Assembly: GCA_000697335.1 (NCBI GenBank)
Contig: JNEM01015231.1
Span: 1-64,000 of the forward strand
Length of the DNA stretch: 64,000 nt
Source: Conidiobolus incongruus B7586
Taxonomy: Eukaryota > Entomophthoromycota > Entomophthoromycetes > Entomophthorales > Conidiobolaceae
Reading direction: 5' to 3'
The notes below the pieces were generated by a model that was not told the DNA's origin, made no database searches, and saw only the letters and a program-made list of their open reading frames with translations. The translations under genes were made by a program, and so were the position numbers. Of this stretch, positions 35,501-46,766 are shown in pieces. How positions within the stretch are numbered: position 1 is the first letter of the stretch; the number at the start of each line of letters is the position of its first letter.

Positions 35501-37861
35501 GAAAAATCTCTGAAGAGAAATCACCTAAACCGCAACAGGAAAGTGTTTCTGCAGATAACGATACGGCAGATAAACGAAGTTCAAATAAGACTGAAACTCC
35601 AACGATTGCTTCTAATGATAATGCTAAGAATCAAGATACCAACAAAGAGAAAACACCAGAGCCGCAGAGTAAGCCAAGCAATGAAGAGCCAAAAGTTACT
35701 AAACTTGGTGAACCTGATGCTCAAAACTTAACACCCAAAGAACCAGAAGATAAAAATACTATTACCAGGTCTGCAACTTTCCCATCAACTGCAGGTGGCA
35801 AAAGGAAGCAGCCCATGTCCAAAATCAGAAGTTTACTCAAGTTCCGTAAGGTTGAAGAAAATGATAATCGTGCATTAACATATATTGCTCCCCATGGAGC
35901 AGAATTCAAAGCAGGCCAGCCTATTCCACCTAATCCACATTATGCAAGGAGGAATACGATTGGTGGACAACCTGCAAGATCAAATACTGCCCCATCACAG
36001 TCTACTAAAGTCGCTAATCAGCCTTCTAACCCTGTTCCAGACACACCACCAGAGCCAAAGCCTGCTACAATTAAGAAACCTGAACCTTCAGGGCCTAGTA
36101 TTCCAACCACTACTCCAACACCAAGTGCAGATCAAAATCAGGCAGACGGAATCAAAACTCCTCCTCCCGATAAAAAAGCAAACTCAAAGAGAATGAGTAT
36201 GATGAGCTTACCAGAAAATGGCGAGAAGTGGTATCTAGGACACAACTATGCCGAAGGCGATATCGTATTCAAAGAGGGGTTAATATTCACTTCGACCATC
36301 GAAGCTCTCATAGAACGATTGACATTGCATAGTGCCTCAGTCGACTCTAACTTAATTAAGACATTCATGTTGACCTATCGAGCTTTTTGCAAACCTGAAG
36401 AATTTTTGGATCTATTAATTGCAAGGTTCAATATTCAGCCTCCTCCTATTCTAACAGAAGAAGAGTTTGAAGATTGGAAAACAAAGAAACAGTCACTTAT
36501 TCGTATTAGGTAATTAAAATAATTTTGACTGAACATGGCATATTAATTTTCATAGGGTGAATAATATCTTGAAAACTTGGCTGGAGTCTTACTTTTATCT
36601 AGAGGATGACGGAGGATGTATTGATAAAATTATTAATTTTGCCAAAAATGATATGATGCCCGAGCTACCTGCTGCTGGTCAAAGAATATTTGCTTTAGCT
36701 GAAGAATTGGTAAATTTTACATTTTATTCCATATTAATTTCGTCTATTAACTTATGTAAAATAGAGTGTCAAATTACAGCAAAGCCAAGTTGCTGCCAAA
36801 TTAACCAAATCTAAGGATATGGATTTATTGGCAGCTGCTGCGTTAGCCAAATTACCCAACATTCCTCCACCTCTACCAGAACTTCCCAAACACGTAGTCA
36901 AAGCTTTATTATACAATGAGCCTTTTAGGATTACAGATTTATCACCTATGGAAATAGCTCGCCAGCTTACCATTATGGACTGCAGACACTTTTGTGGTAT
37001 ACGTCCGCACGAGTTAATAGGGTTAGAATTTTCTAAAAAGAATTCGAGCTCTGTATACTATGTCAGAATGATGACCGATGCTACAAATGAGATCACTTCC
37101 TTAATTTGTGGAAGTATATTGAAGGAGCTGAATATTAAAAAGAGAGCTAAATTAATTCAATTCTTTATTGAAGTTGGTGAAGTAAGTAATATTTATAATC
37201 ACATAAAAACTATCTAATATTATATTATAGCAATGTTTGACTTTGCGAAATTACAACTCGCTTATGCCAATTGTTGGATCATTGAGCTGTGCTATGGTAT
37301 CTCGTTTGAAGAAAACATGGGCCTTATTACCTCCTAGATCCGCTCAAACCCTTGAAGGGTTAAGAAAGTGTATTAATCATTCCAAGAACTATGCAGAATA
37401 TCGAAATAACTTAAAAAAGACATTTCCTCCATGCATTCCATTCCTTGGTAAGTAGCATTTTGTAATAATTTGAATTAAAATATTAACAAAATTTAGGTAT
37501 TTATTTAACTGATTTAACTTTCACGGACGAAGGTAATGAGGCAATCAAAAAAGAAGGAGACAAACGATTTGTAAATTTTGCCAAATATTACAGAATTGTG
37601 AAAATTATTGAAGAAATTCAAAAATTCCAAGCACCTTACAATTTAATCGAAGTAGTAGAACTTCAACAAAGGCTTAAAACTTGGATGCAGGTAGCGAATC
37701 AATGTTGGCATGAAGATGAATTTTATAAGAGGAGTTTATTACTGGAGCCAAGAGACCCAAATCAGCAGCCTATTACTCAGAATTTGGCATCAAAATCCAC
37801 TGTTAGTCCAATTACGATGAAAGAGACGGAATATCCAGAAACTTCATTAGCATATTTTTAA
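29543..37861 (+). CDS. Very large RasGEF (REM plus CDC25 domains)
   Basis: Ten exons (29543-31853, 31909-32031, 32083-32564, 32621-32675, 32725-33099, 33149-36509, 36556-36709, 36765-37181, 37231-37447, 37497-37861) join with every phase consistent into 2,619 residues, so I treat them as one gene. Residues 1-150 are a helical domain I do not recognise. About 150-2130 is Ser/Asn/Glu-rich and mostly disordered. The REM domain is at about 2155-2260 (GLIFTSTIEALIERLTLHSA, FMLTYRAFCKPEEF). The CDC25 catalytic domain is at about 2340-2560, with NEITSLICGSIL, LRNYNSLMPIVGSLS, RLKKTW, FPPCIPFLGIYLTDLTF and FVNFAKYYRI. It exchanges GDP for GTP on a Ras-family GTPase, probably at the plasma membrane. 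No SH3 is evident, unlike yeast Cdc25. Confidence 0.88.
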
Positions 37862-38387
37862 ATTTATAATGTTTTAGTATGTATTAATTAGTTAAGCCAA
37901 TATTAATAATATAGTGTAATATAATAAACCAATATTTAATAATCAATATATAGATAGTTATTAAATATCAATTTAACATTCATAATTGAACAAAATATCA
38001 AATATTGATTATTAAAATTCCAAAATGAAATTGTTTATACAAGTATAAGATTTTTTATAACAAATACTATGCATAATAAATAAACTAATATAATTCTATT
38101 AAAATACAAATAAGATTCAATCAATTATATAGTATAATGTATATAATTATTGGAAAATGGTCTTCAAGTAAATTAATAATATCAACATAATACTACTCAG
38201 TTTAGATAATCCATCATTAATATTAATTTTAATATATTTATTTATTCAATGATATAACTTAAATAAATCTGAGAAATGGTCCAATAATTAATATATGATA
38301 TGTTTAATAACATTCACTTTATTCAATTTGGCTAATTTTAAGATATAAATACAAATGATATAGTACTGATTAATTTTTATTATTATT
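37862..38387. other. AT-rich intergenic stretch
   Basis: Between the RasGEF stop and the Psf1-like ATG. A TATAAATA at 38344-38351 is the only promoter-like element seen. Confidence 0.5.
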
Positions 38388-39068
38388 ATGGGGATTTGTG
38401 ATGACGCTACCAAATTAGTGAAAGAGGCCAAGAGAAATTTATTCAAGGTCAGGCCTTACGACGATCAAAACGTTCGTAATCTAACCCACACTATCCAAGG
38501 TCGCTATACTGATTTTCAAAAATTAATCGAGACTGGAAATTCTCAAACTTAATCCAGCCAAAGTTCCTCATAGATTCCTTCTTCTTCAGCTAACTCTCAG
38601 GATCCTCTGGCTCGTCCTTATACGAGATACCTTATTTTATGTTTGAAACGGCTTAAAAGAGCATTGTTAATATATTTCAATACCAGAATGCGTGCAATTT
38701 TACCTATTATTTGGCTGGATCCTTCACTCGTCCTCAATGATACACCATCCGATTCTAGTAATAATAGCATTCACGCTAATTTACATCTATCCGAAGTGGA
38801 GTTCAGCAAAAACTATCAGAAGCTTATAGCCAAAGTGAATCAACAATTTTCTACAATCGAATTGATGGGGAACATTATCCCACCTAAGAAAGTGATGGTT
38901 GAGGTTAGGGTGCTCGAAAATGCAGGTAGTATTATGACAGAATTTGGTATGGTTAATCTTATTAAAGATAATCAGATTTTGGTTAGATTGAGTGATGTTG
39001 AAGATCTTATTAGTGGGGATTGGTTGAGAGAATCAGGTAAATGCTATTGTAATGTAAATATTTTATAA
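38388..39068 (+). pseudogene. PSF1: Psf1 (GINS subunit) with two in-frame stops
   Basis: Psf1 is a subunit of the GINS replication complex (part of the CMG helicase) and is essential in studied fungi. One uninterrupted register of 227 codons runs from the ATG at 38388. It begins MGICDDATKLVKEAKRNLFK (family: ..A.eLv.EAkR), has LKRLKRALLIYFNTRM (family R..RalLaY...R) and ends in a B-domain reading PPKKVMVEVRVLENAG (family PPKslyIeVRcl). Codons 55 (TAA, 38550-38552) and 62 (TAG, 38571-38573) interrupt a Ser/Gln-rich loop between conserved helices. Each is one C-to-T change from Gln. I find no in-frame splice that removes them. Everything else looks intact, so a fresh pseudogene, read-through or a sequence error are all possible. 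The C-terminus after WLRES is uncertain. Confidence 0.72.
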
Positions 39069-39741
39069 ATATATCATTTATAATTTTTCAGTATTTATTT
39101 CGAGCCAAAATATATATAAGTATTTAATTAGTGTTGAGCATAGCTTAATATACGATATTTATTTACTAACAAATGTACCCTTCAACGTTTATTTTTCTAT
39201 AACATATATATACTATTTTCATAATACTAATATAGAAATTGATTATTTTTTGTTTCTATTAATGTTTCAACTGTTTATTTTGATCTATATTTTGATATTT
39301 TCTTTATTTTGCCTTATACTTTTTTATTTTAGAACCATGATAAATGTTATGATCAATATTAATTTATTTTGTTTATTAATTTAAAGTTAGATGGAATCAA
39401 ATTATTATTGTATTTCATTTTTTTTAGAATAAATATTTAACATCAAACTCAACATTATAAATGATTACCTCTTTATTACAAATCAATTTTAATTAGTGAT
39501 TTCGATTGGTGATAAAAAGTCCCATAATTTAACTTTGATTCATGATTATAAATACATGTCTCAATCTTGTAACTCCACCTTTCGATTAAACTCACTCATT
39601 ATTTAAACTGTCAGATTAAATTATCAAGTTAGTTTTATTAATTGTTAAAAACAGAAAACATTTTATAAAAATCGCGATAATATTTAAAGCTAATAAGTTT
39701 ATCGTTCAACAAGTACTAAGTGCAATCTGTGGAATTACGAA
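39069..39741. other. AT-rich intergenic stretch
   Basis: A long T-rich open frame follows the Psf1 end but has the composition of random AT-rich DNA. Nothing else is recognised. Confidence 0.45.
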
Positions 39742-42700
39742 ATGGAGAGTGTTGAGAGAATTCAAGAAATAATATCCTTTTTTATATTATATTATTTTAT
39801 AATTCTTATTTATTAAATATATCGCATTTATCCTTAATTGACTTTTACATTCATAGTTCTAGCATAGAAAAGTGGAATTTAGTACTACTAAATGACTATA
39901 TCTGTGAATTGAGAGAAATAGAAAATAACTCAGATTTTTCAATTTTACAAATGGTATTTAATATAGTTAGTTTTATTTTTAAATCTAATTTATTTTTTAG
40001 TTGATATTATACAGATCTCAGATTGATTCAGGGATACTTACTAAGTCTATGATTACTAATGAAATATTTAATTGGGATAACTTCTTTCAAGTAATAATGT
40101 TTATATTAGATAATATAAAATTATTAATAATTAATTTAGATTGAATCGAATATTATCAATTTAATTTATGGTTGGTTAAAAAATCCTAAAAGTATTATTT
40201 CTAGTAATCATTTCTTCGCACTTGTCGAATTAATACTCTATTCTATTAAATTTGGTTTTAATGCTGAGAAGGTTTTGTTTAATTAATATTCATTGAATAT
40301 TTTTATATAATAATATATTCATTTAGATATTTCGCGAATTGAATATTTCAATACCGAATTTTATATCTGAATATACCAATATATTAAAAGCCGTGTCGAT
40401 GCTATTAAAACCTAGCGAATTAGATCAGTTAATTACCAATAGTGAGGGGAAATTAAACGATTTGAAATATAACTCAGAAGGACTATGTTTGGGTAATTAT
40501 TCATATTAATTTTATTAAAAATAGTACTGATGATATTTAGTATCTAATGTGTATATTGATTTGATTCCGCTGACAAGTGATGATTGTGCAAGATTATCTC
40601 CAACTTATTTAGGATTGAAGCATTCACTATCCATGCTTTCGGAAATAGAAAGTTGGGATTTTAGTCAATTGATGGTATTAATATTTGATATTTATTATAT
40701 ATATATATTAACATGAGTTAGTTTACTGATCTGATTTTAAATATTGGTTATCAAATACACCAAGGCACCCCACTTCCAACTATTGAATCACCAGTTAAAA
40801 AACGTGATTTGATAGTATTAAGCAATCATATCGTGCATTTGATCATATTCATCAATTACTTTCAAGGTTTATATTGGGATATCGTAGGAAATTTAATAAT
40901 CAACAAGCACCATCCTTTGACAAGTGAATTTCCATCTTGGACCAAGGATATAATAGGGTAATTAATATTTCTCCCCAATAATGAAATAATCCTAATTTCA
41001 TTTAGGTATGGTCTATTGAATATCAATGATAAACTCGATAGAACAGTCTTTCAAGAATTTTGTGATTCATTACAACCTCGCATTATGAAACTAGCTTCTA
41101 CCATTTTATTGCCCCCTCAAACATTTATACCTAATTTATATATTCAAATTTTGAATAACATCTTAAACGCCAAATCTATCCACCATCCTTCTTCTCTGGT
41201 TTCGCTATTTATAATAAAAACATTGCTCAACTCGGCTCCAGACACCTTCGTAGAAGCCATTGGTTACTGGAATCCTATTCGAGTAGTCTGCGATTTATTA
41301 GACAACACTCCATGCGAGTATTATATTATAAGAGATGGAAATTACGAACCAGGCAATTTGATATCGATTTATGACCCATTGCATTGGGCTAACATATTTA
41401 GTAAATGGATCATTTCTAATCCGAGCATTTTAAGGATATCTTTAATCTACTCCTTGGAATTGATTAATTCAGTTGGATTTAGAGGATGGGAATTATTATT
41501 AACATCATGGCCAAAGATATATTCAACTCTTCCTGAAAATTATCAAAATCAGATTTTCAATCAACTTTTGATTTTGGTAATGATTTAATCTCTTTTACTT
41601 AACTCTTTCATAACCAATTTATAGGCACCTAATTTTTGGATCCCATCAAGTAATACCCTTAGACTAGCTATATTAATCAAAGAATTCTCTAAAAACATGA
41701 ACCAAGAACAAAAAGTATTACTACAATTCCATATCAATATCAAAATTAACCTTCGCATGTAGCTATTCATTGGTAAAAAATTCAAGAAATTTGGAGAGTT
41801 AATTCTATCCAAGCAATCAATAGAAGGAATGATGATAATATCTCTTATTCCCATCAATAGTATACCTTTAGATGAGTTGGGTTTAAATGAAGAGGTAGGC
41901 TATTATTGTTGTGATATTCCACAGACTGACTGACTTTAAAATAGTTTATTTGTACTTTGTTAAATAGTATTTATAATAATGTCTCTTCATTCCTAAATAC
42001 CGATCATCATTTTGATTTGATTACTCGAGTTTTAATTAATCTTAACTCTATTATAATGGATGAATATAAAGAAATTTCCATTACATTGAGAAAGTTTGAT
42101 AAACTTATTTTCGATTATATTCTTTCATATGCACCTGATTCCAAGTATTTAATGTATGGTGATGGCTCTGTAAGTGACGTCCTTTATAATAATATGATTA
42201 CTATTACTAACATTTTGATACTTAGATTTTAATCCAAGGTGCTAAATATTTTTATTCCATTTCCAACTTGGCTGATAATATGAGTATTGAAATTTTGAGT
42301 AACATTTCTCAATGGCTGGAGCTTGAAACAAGTTTACTTTATGAGTTTATATTTTTAAAACTTGCATTAAAGCTTGTTACCAAATCTTCTACCAGTTCAG
42401 CTTACAAGGTATTTTGAAATCTGTGAAACCTATAAATTATTTCTATTAATTATATGATTTAGAGCCAGTCGCTTTTCTATGCTAAAAAGATTGTTGAAAC
42501 TTATCTCCCTTTGGACGACTGGTGCACTCAATTTTATGTTTTATTTATTATTGTAAGATTATTTTATATACAATATTCAACTGATGGTTAATCCAAGCAA
42601 TTAGTATAATGTTGGAGCTATTGGCTTCAAGGAACTATTACAACAATTGATTCCTTCAAATTTCAAGAAGAATCTCGTACAATTCCTCACTTCAATTGCC

Positions 42701-43044
42701 AAACCTGATGTCAGCAAAGTAGAGCATTTGAGTCAATTTGAAACTAACTTTAATATCACTCAGGTCTATATAGTTTATATAATAAGTAATCACAAGCTAA
42801 TATTCTATTTTAGACGAAAATACCGGTTTCCAACTCTTCAACATGGTTCCAAGAGAACCCCATCCTTAATTTCCCATCTAATTGGTTTAATGAATTTTCA
42901 GAGTCTGACGTGAGTGAATTTTTATATAACATTTACAAATTAGAGAAAATAATTGATTTCTGCAATTTACCAATTGATATTTCTCAAAACATGAAACAGA
43001 AATTAAAACACCCTTTGAAACGTTTGAAAACTAAACTAAATTGA
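39742..43044 (+). CDS. Large helical protein, 14 exons, one in-frame TAG
   Basis: Fourteen exons join with all phases consistent into 874 codons: 39742-39771, 39849-39953, 40001-40090, 40140-40271, 40327-40492, 40541-40674, 40722-40957, 41006-41576, 41625-41894, 41945-42169, 42226-42408, 42463-42552, 42605-42763, 42814-43044. The first intron is of U12 AT-AC type. The product is Leu/Ile-rich and helical throughout, with motifs such as CDLLDNTPCEYYII, YDPLHWANIFSKWII and GFRGWELLLTSWP. I do not recognise the family; size and composition would suit a Mediator tail subunit or HEAT-like scaffold, unproven. Codon 534 (41760-41762) is TAG, one transition from CAG, and no alternative splice I tried avoids it in frame. 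Either this is a nearly intact pseudogene, or the stop is read through or erroneous. Confidence 0.65.
39772..39848 (+). other. U12-type AT-AC spliceosomal intron
   Basis: A 77-nt intron beginning ATATCCTTT (the U12 5' splice consensus), with a TCCTTAAT branch site at 39831-39838 (consensus TCCTTRAY). It ends TTTTAC, 11-12 nt after the branch A. Removing it joins codon 10 (ATA) to ATT in phase 0. No GT donor upstream gives an open reading frame. Confidence 0.85.
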
Positions 43045-43347
43045 ATAAATTTTTAATTCAATACTATTCAATAATTATAATTGATTCAACTTTTAATTAT
43101 TGTGTTAACATTCTATATTTGACGTATGGTAAAAAATAAATTATTCTAATCAACTTTGAGTTAATAATTGTAGTGCTTAAGCCCCTATTTAACCAATTTG
43201 TGTAAGATATCAAAAATATAATTATAGTTCAAAATACAAAAAAAATATTTGCAAACAAGCATTAATAGAGAAATTTAGAGATTCCAGTATTGATCATAAT
43301 GATAAATAATATAAAAATATTATATGAGATAATGTTAGAGAATAAAT

Positions 43348-43417
43348 GCAATGGCGGGGAATCGAACCCCGGTCTACCGCGTGGCAGGCGGTAATTATAC
43401 CACTAAACCACCATTGC
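43348..43417 (-). tRNA. tRNA-Gly (GCC)
   Basis: A 70-nt cloverleaf on the minus strand. The acceptor stem GCAATGG pairs with CCATTGC, the anticodon loop reads CTGCCAC (GCC), the A box is TGGTTTAGTGG and the B box GGTTCGATTCC. It closely follows eukaryotic tRNA-Gly and has no intron. An LTR sits 11 bp upstream of its 5' end. The 303 bp between it and the preceding gene hold nothing else. Confidence 0.96.
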
Positions 43418-43427
43418 TTGAAGAAAA

Positions 43428-43732
43428 TGCCACAGCTCTCAGTGGTACTTCCACTGAATTCATGATCTACTGGGAGTTGTCACCAATCCATAACCCGTAC
43501 AACTAGAACTGTACTGCATATTAGTAGGTAGATTACTAATAAACAAAAATATGTTAAGAACAAGTATAAGGTTTATTGTGGATATTTCACCAACAAGTCA
43601 AACCTTAGTTATTGTATTAAAGATGGTATTTAAACAATAATACTAGTATTGAGATAGAGTCAAATACATGTGATATGATTCTATTGGTAAAATACTATGA
43701 CACTTAGGAGAAATGGGGTCAGATCTGTCACA
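43428..43732 (-). mobile_element. Solo LTR next to tRNA-Gly, sigma-like (fossil)
   Basis: A 305-bp segment, less AT-rich than its surroundings, starting TGCCACAG and ending CTGTCACA. The ends are imperfect inverted repeats with TG/CA termini. The flanks gaaaa and gaaag suggest a 5-bp target duplication with one later change. Minus orientation is suggested by an AATAAA in the middle part. No internal element region is attached. Its position 11 bp upstream of a Pol III gene resembles Ty3/sigma integration. It is a lone, aged LTR. Confidence 0.6.
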
Positions 43733-44338
43733 GAAAGCTTATATTATATAATTGTATTGATAATTAACAAAATCTTTCATCTCCATTTTATCAATATCTC
43801 AATAATTTTTCTAAATTTTATATTTATATAATATTAATAAATTTTCGCCTACTTGTTTAATGTTCGTTATTTTTGATTAAATTTTAAGTTACAGATTTTT
43901 ATAATTTATTTTTCAAATTATATTTTTTTCATTTACCACATTTTAACATTTTATTTGATATGATATTATGATTTAACGTGAAATTATTTAAGGGCTTTTT
44001 ATTTTTATCAACATTTAAGTAAAAATAAATTCAAAAGTTTTATACTATAATTTTTATTTATTATGTGCATTTATGGTATCTAAAATTTTGAATATAAGCA
44101 AAATTATTAATGGCAATTTTATCAAACTTTAAGGAAATATGAATTTATATCAAATTATTTATATTTTTCATTAATTTTATAATGAATATGATTAGAAGGC
44201 TAATTCTATTTCTCAGCATTATCCTTCCAAGCCTGGTTCAAAAATTAATTATAATAACTAAATACGTATGATTTATTCATTGTGCACAAAACGTCTTTTA
44301 AGTAAATTTTTAACTTTAAGTTCCATTAAACATCTATC
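43733..44338. other. AT-rich intergenic stretch
   Basis: Between the LTR and the Swc4-like relic. No feature recognised. Confidence 0.5.
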
Positions 44339-45507
44339 ATGAAAGCAGCACATCCTAAAAAGAAAACAGCTTCACATAACAAATTAACACATACTTTTGA
44401 CTCTAAAATTTATCCTGTCAACTCATTCGTTTCCCAGTCTATCAAATATTCTAACAAAGCTAATTCTAATTCTTTTAAATTTAATCCTAATATATTAATT
44501 AGTAAAAAGTAATATCGATATAATGTATCCTATAAAACCAAAAGAGGGAAATTTGAATTTGGGTTTAAAAAGAGACCTTATAAATTAAGCACTGGATTAA
44601 AATTATTTCGAAAAAATAAAAAAAATTCAAATTCAAATTCATCAACATCTCAAAATGAATATTCTGAAAACAAAGGAGAATTCCAGCTTCCGCATTTATT
44701 TAATGATTTATCTAGCCTTCATTTTCCTTTAAAAATTTGTGCTCTTCCAGAGTCTAAATGGTCATTATTTTAGGTTTTTATTCAATATAATGATATTCTA
44801 ATTTTTTATTTTAGAATATTTCAAGCATTTGCACCAAGAATCAGGAATGATAGTTTAAGCTTGAAACATTGGAAATGAATAATTGATTCTGAAGATGGCT
44901 TTGTTCTATATTCAAAAGTCTTAGTCATTTTTTATAAATCTATTTAGGAAATGAAGCGTTTGCTAATTTGAGCATTACACTGTTTGTACCATAGTTCTCT
45001 GAAGATGAATATAAGTTGATTTTATCAGGTAACCTTATTAATTGCATCATTATGATAATAATGATGTTGATAGGACTCATGGATTTTTAAAAATACCTAA
45101 CTTCTCTGTGATTTTATTCTTAAATTTTGTCGCAATTTTATTATCATTGGTTCAGAATTTAGCAAGAAAGATATTCAAATTAAAGACATTGTAATTTTAA
45201 GAAAATTCAAGTAGCGATTAATAGAATTAATTATATTTTGATAGGATGTTAAACACCGTTATTATGATAGGATTATTAAACTATCTGAATTCGGTAAACC
45301 AATTCCTGAAAGTGAAAAATAACATTATAAGCAAAAGGTTGTAATAGTATTTTGAATAAGTGGTATCAAAGAAGTCGACAAGTAGAAGATGAAACTTTAA
45401 TGGCTCTTCAAGTTAGTCATATTATCCTTAATTATGTACTTCTGCCTATTTCAAAACATTAAATCGAAAATACTGTATATGGTTCACTTGATATCTTATC
45501 AAATCCT

Positions 45508-45519
45508 CCCCCCCCCCCC
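45508..45519. repeat. Homopolymer C run
   Basis: Twelve consecutive C in an otherwise AT-rich window, inside the Swc4-like relic where the frame would encode polyproline. Its length may be unreliable. Confidence 0.8.
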
Positions 45520-45879
45520 AATGCTGGTGTTAAGAAACCTATCCCTCATAGTGACACTCTTAAATCTTCGAAGGTAATATATTTATTCTATTGCTAAATA
45601 TATACTCACCTCTTCATAGACCTCAGCATCTCAAATTGATAAAAATATCAGGGATACTCAAATACCGATCGAATTAAGTTATTACTTTTTATTTGAAAAA
45701 TTTATTATTCACTATAACATTACATATTACCTCTTCAAAAACAATACCACCTTAAAAATGATTCACCCCCAGTCGAATTTTTTCTTAAGAATAACCACAT
45801 TCCCAAAGTTAAAACTAGTTGTATTGAATTAGTGTCAAGGCATATGGCCACTCTGGGTTTATGTAAAAAATTAATGAAA

Positions 45880-45905
45880 TTATATATATATATATATATA
45901 TATAT
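45880..45905. repeat. (TA)n microsatellite
   Basis: About 13 TA units inside the Swc4-like relic. Confidence 0.85.
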
Positions 45906-46151
45906 CAATCATACTATAGTATGGTATTATTCTATGCCCACTTCCGGTATGCACCCAATTGTGAAAATTCAAGAAACCTGATCGAATATTTAGAACTTAG
46001 ACAAATGAAAGAAAAATTAGAAGCTGAGTTGAGAAATTTAAAAAATAATTTGACATCTTCTGACCAGGACTCATCAATTGAGTTATCTAATTCTGTAAGC
46101 TTAATATTTAAATCTTATTATTTATGTACCAATAATTTAAATATTAATTAA

Positions 46152-46766
46152 TTCCTTTATAAGGATATAGTCATTGCAGAAATATCAATCGTAATAGTAC
46201 AAATTCTTCAAGTGATTTTCCTCATTTCAAGAAAAGAAAATTAGTGTCAAACCATCTGATTATTTTTCATTTATTGTATTCATACTTGAAATATAGCTTT
46301 ATTTAATCAATGCATGTTAGTAATATCAATTATATTTTTCTATTTGTTTTAAATATGAAATTTTATTTTCATATTTTATTATTTAAATCATTAAATTTCA
46401 ATTAAATATACTATTTCATTGAATAAAAAATAAGACTTCATTATGATCTGTTTAAAATCAATCAATATCTTAATTTGCCAGAATTTATTGATTCATTTGC
46501 AATTTTGACTATTAATAAATATTTATTATATATACATATATATATCCTCAAAATTTATTAAATATAATGTCACAAATATGAAAATTAAATCAATTAGATT
46601 GTATATACATATATTAAAAAATAAAATGAATGGAAATATAAATAAAGTGATATGAATATAGATCATCGCGTGTTAAATATCATTAAAATTTAGTTCATTT
46701 ATTGCAATATGTTGAATATTTATAAGAGTTAAATGTAAGAATATAGGATTCTTTGAGCTTGGGAGC
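46152..46766. other. AT-rich 3' spacer
   Basis: Lies between the relic and the 3' end of the RRM gene. Nothing recognised. Confidence 0.5.

Larger units (their letters stand above)
44339..46151 (+). pseudogene. SWC4: Swc4/DMAP1-like relic
   Basis: Swc4/DMAP1 is a SANT-domain subunit shared by the SWR1 and NuA4 chromatin complexes. In order, the sequence shows a basic N-terminus from the ATG at 44339; then KWSLF and APRIRNDSLSLKHW (family W.w.pF.NpAR.Dgl.L.HW); then GNEAFANLSITLFVP followed by FSEDEYKLIL (family yPFAkFN..v.vp.YtdeEYe.lL). A SANT-like piece follows (LLCDFILKFCRNFIII; family yLFdLC..FDLRfiii), then VKHRYYDRIIKLS (family dLKdRYYsv.rkL), and a coiled C-terminus MKEKLEAELRNLKN near 46010-46045. 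At least six in-frame stops of all three kinds, plus likely frame changes, interrupt it, so I call it a pseudogene. The family order is nevertheless complete, so decay is probably recent. Confidence 0.68.

Noticed and set aside
39772-39860. A GT-AG intron ending at the TAG near 39,856 instead of the AT-AC intron
   Set aside because: No GT donor in the first exon gives the required phase. Only the AT-AC reading keeps the frame open.
38388-46151. Whole-genome reassignment of TAA/TAG to Gln
   Set aside because: Rrp7, DAD1, Ost4, Pop5, Nit2, the DGAT2 genes and others end with TAA or TAG exactly at their conserved C-termini, so both codons act as normal stops elsewhere.
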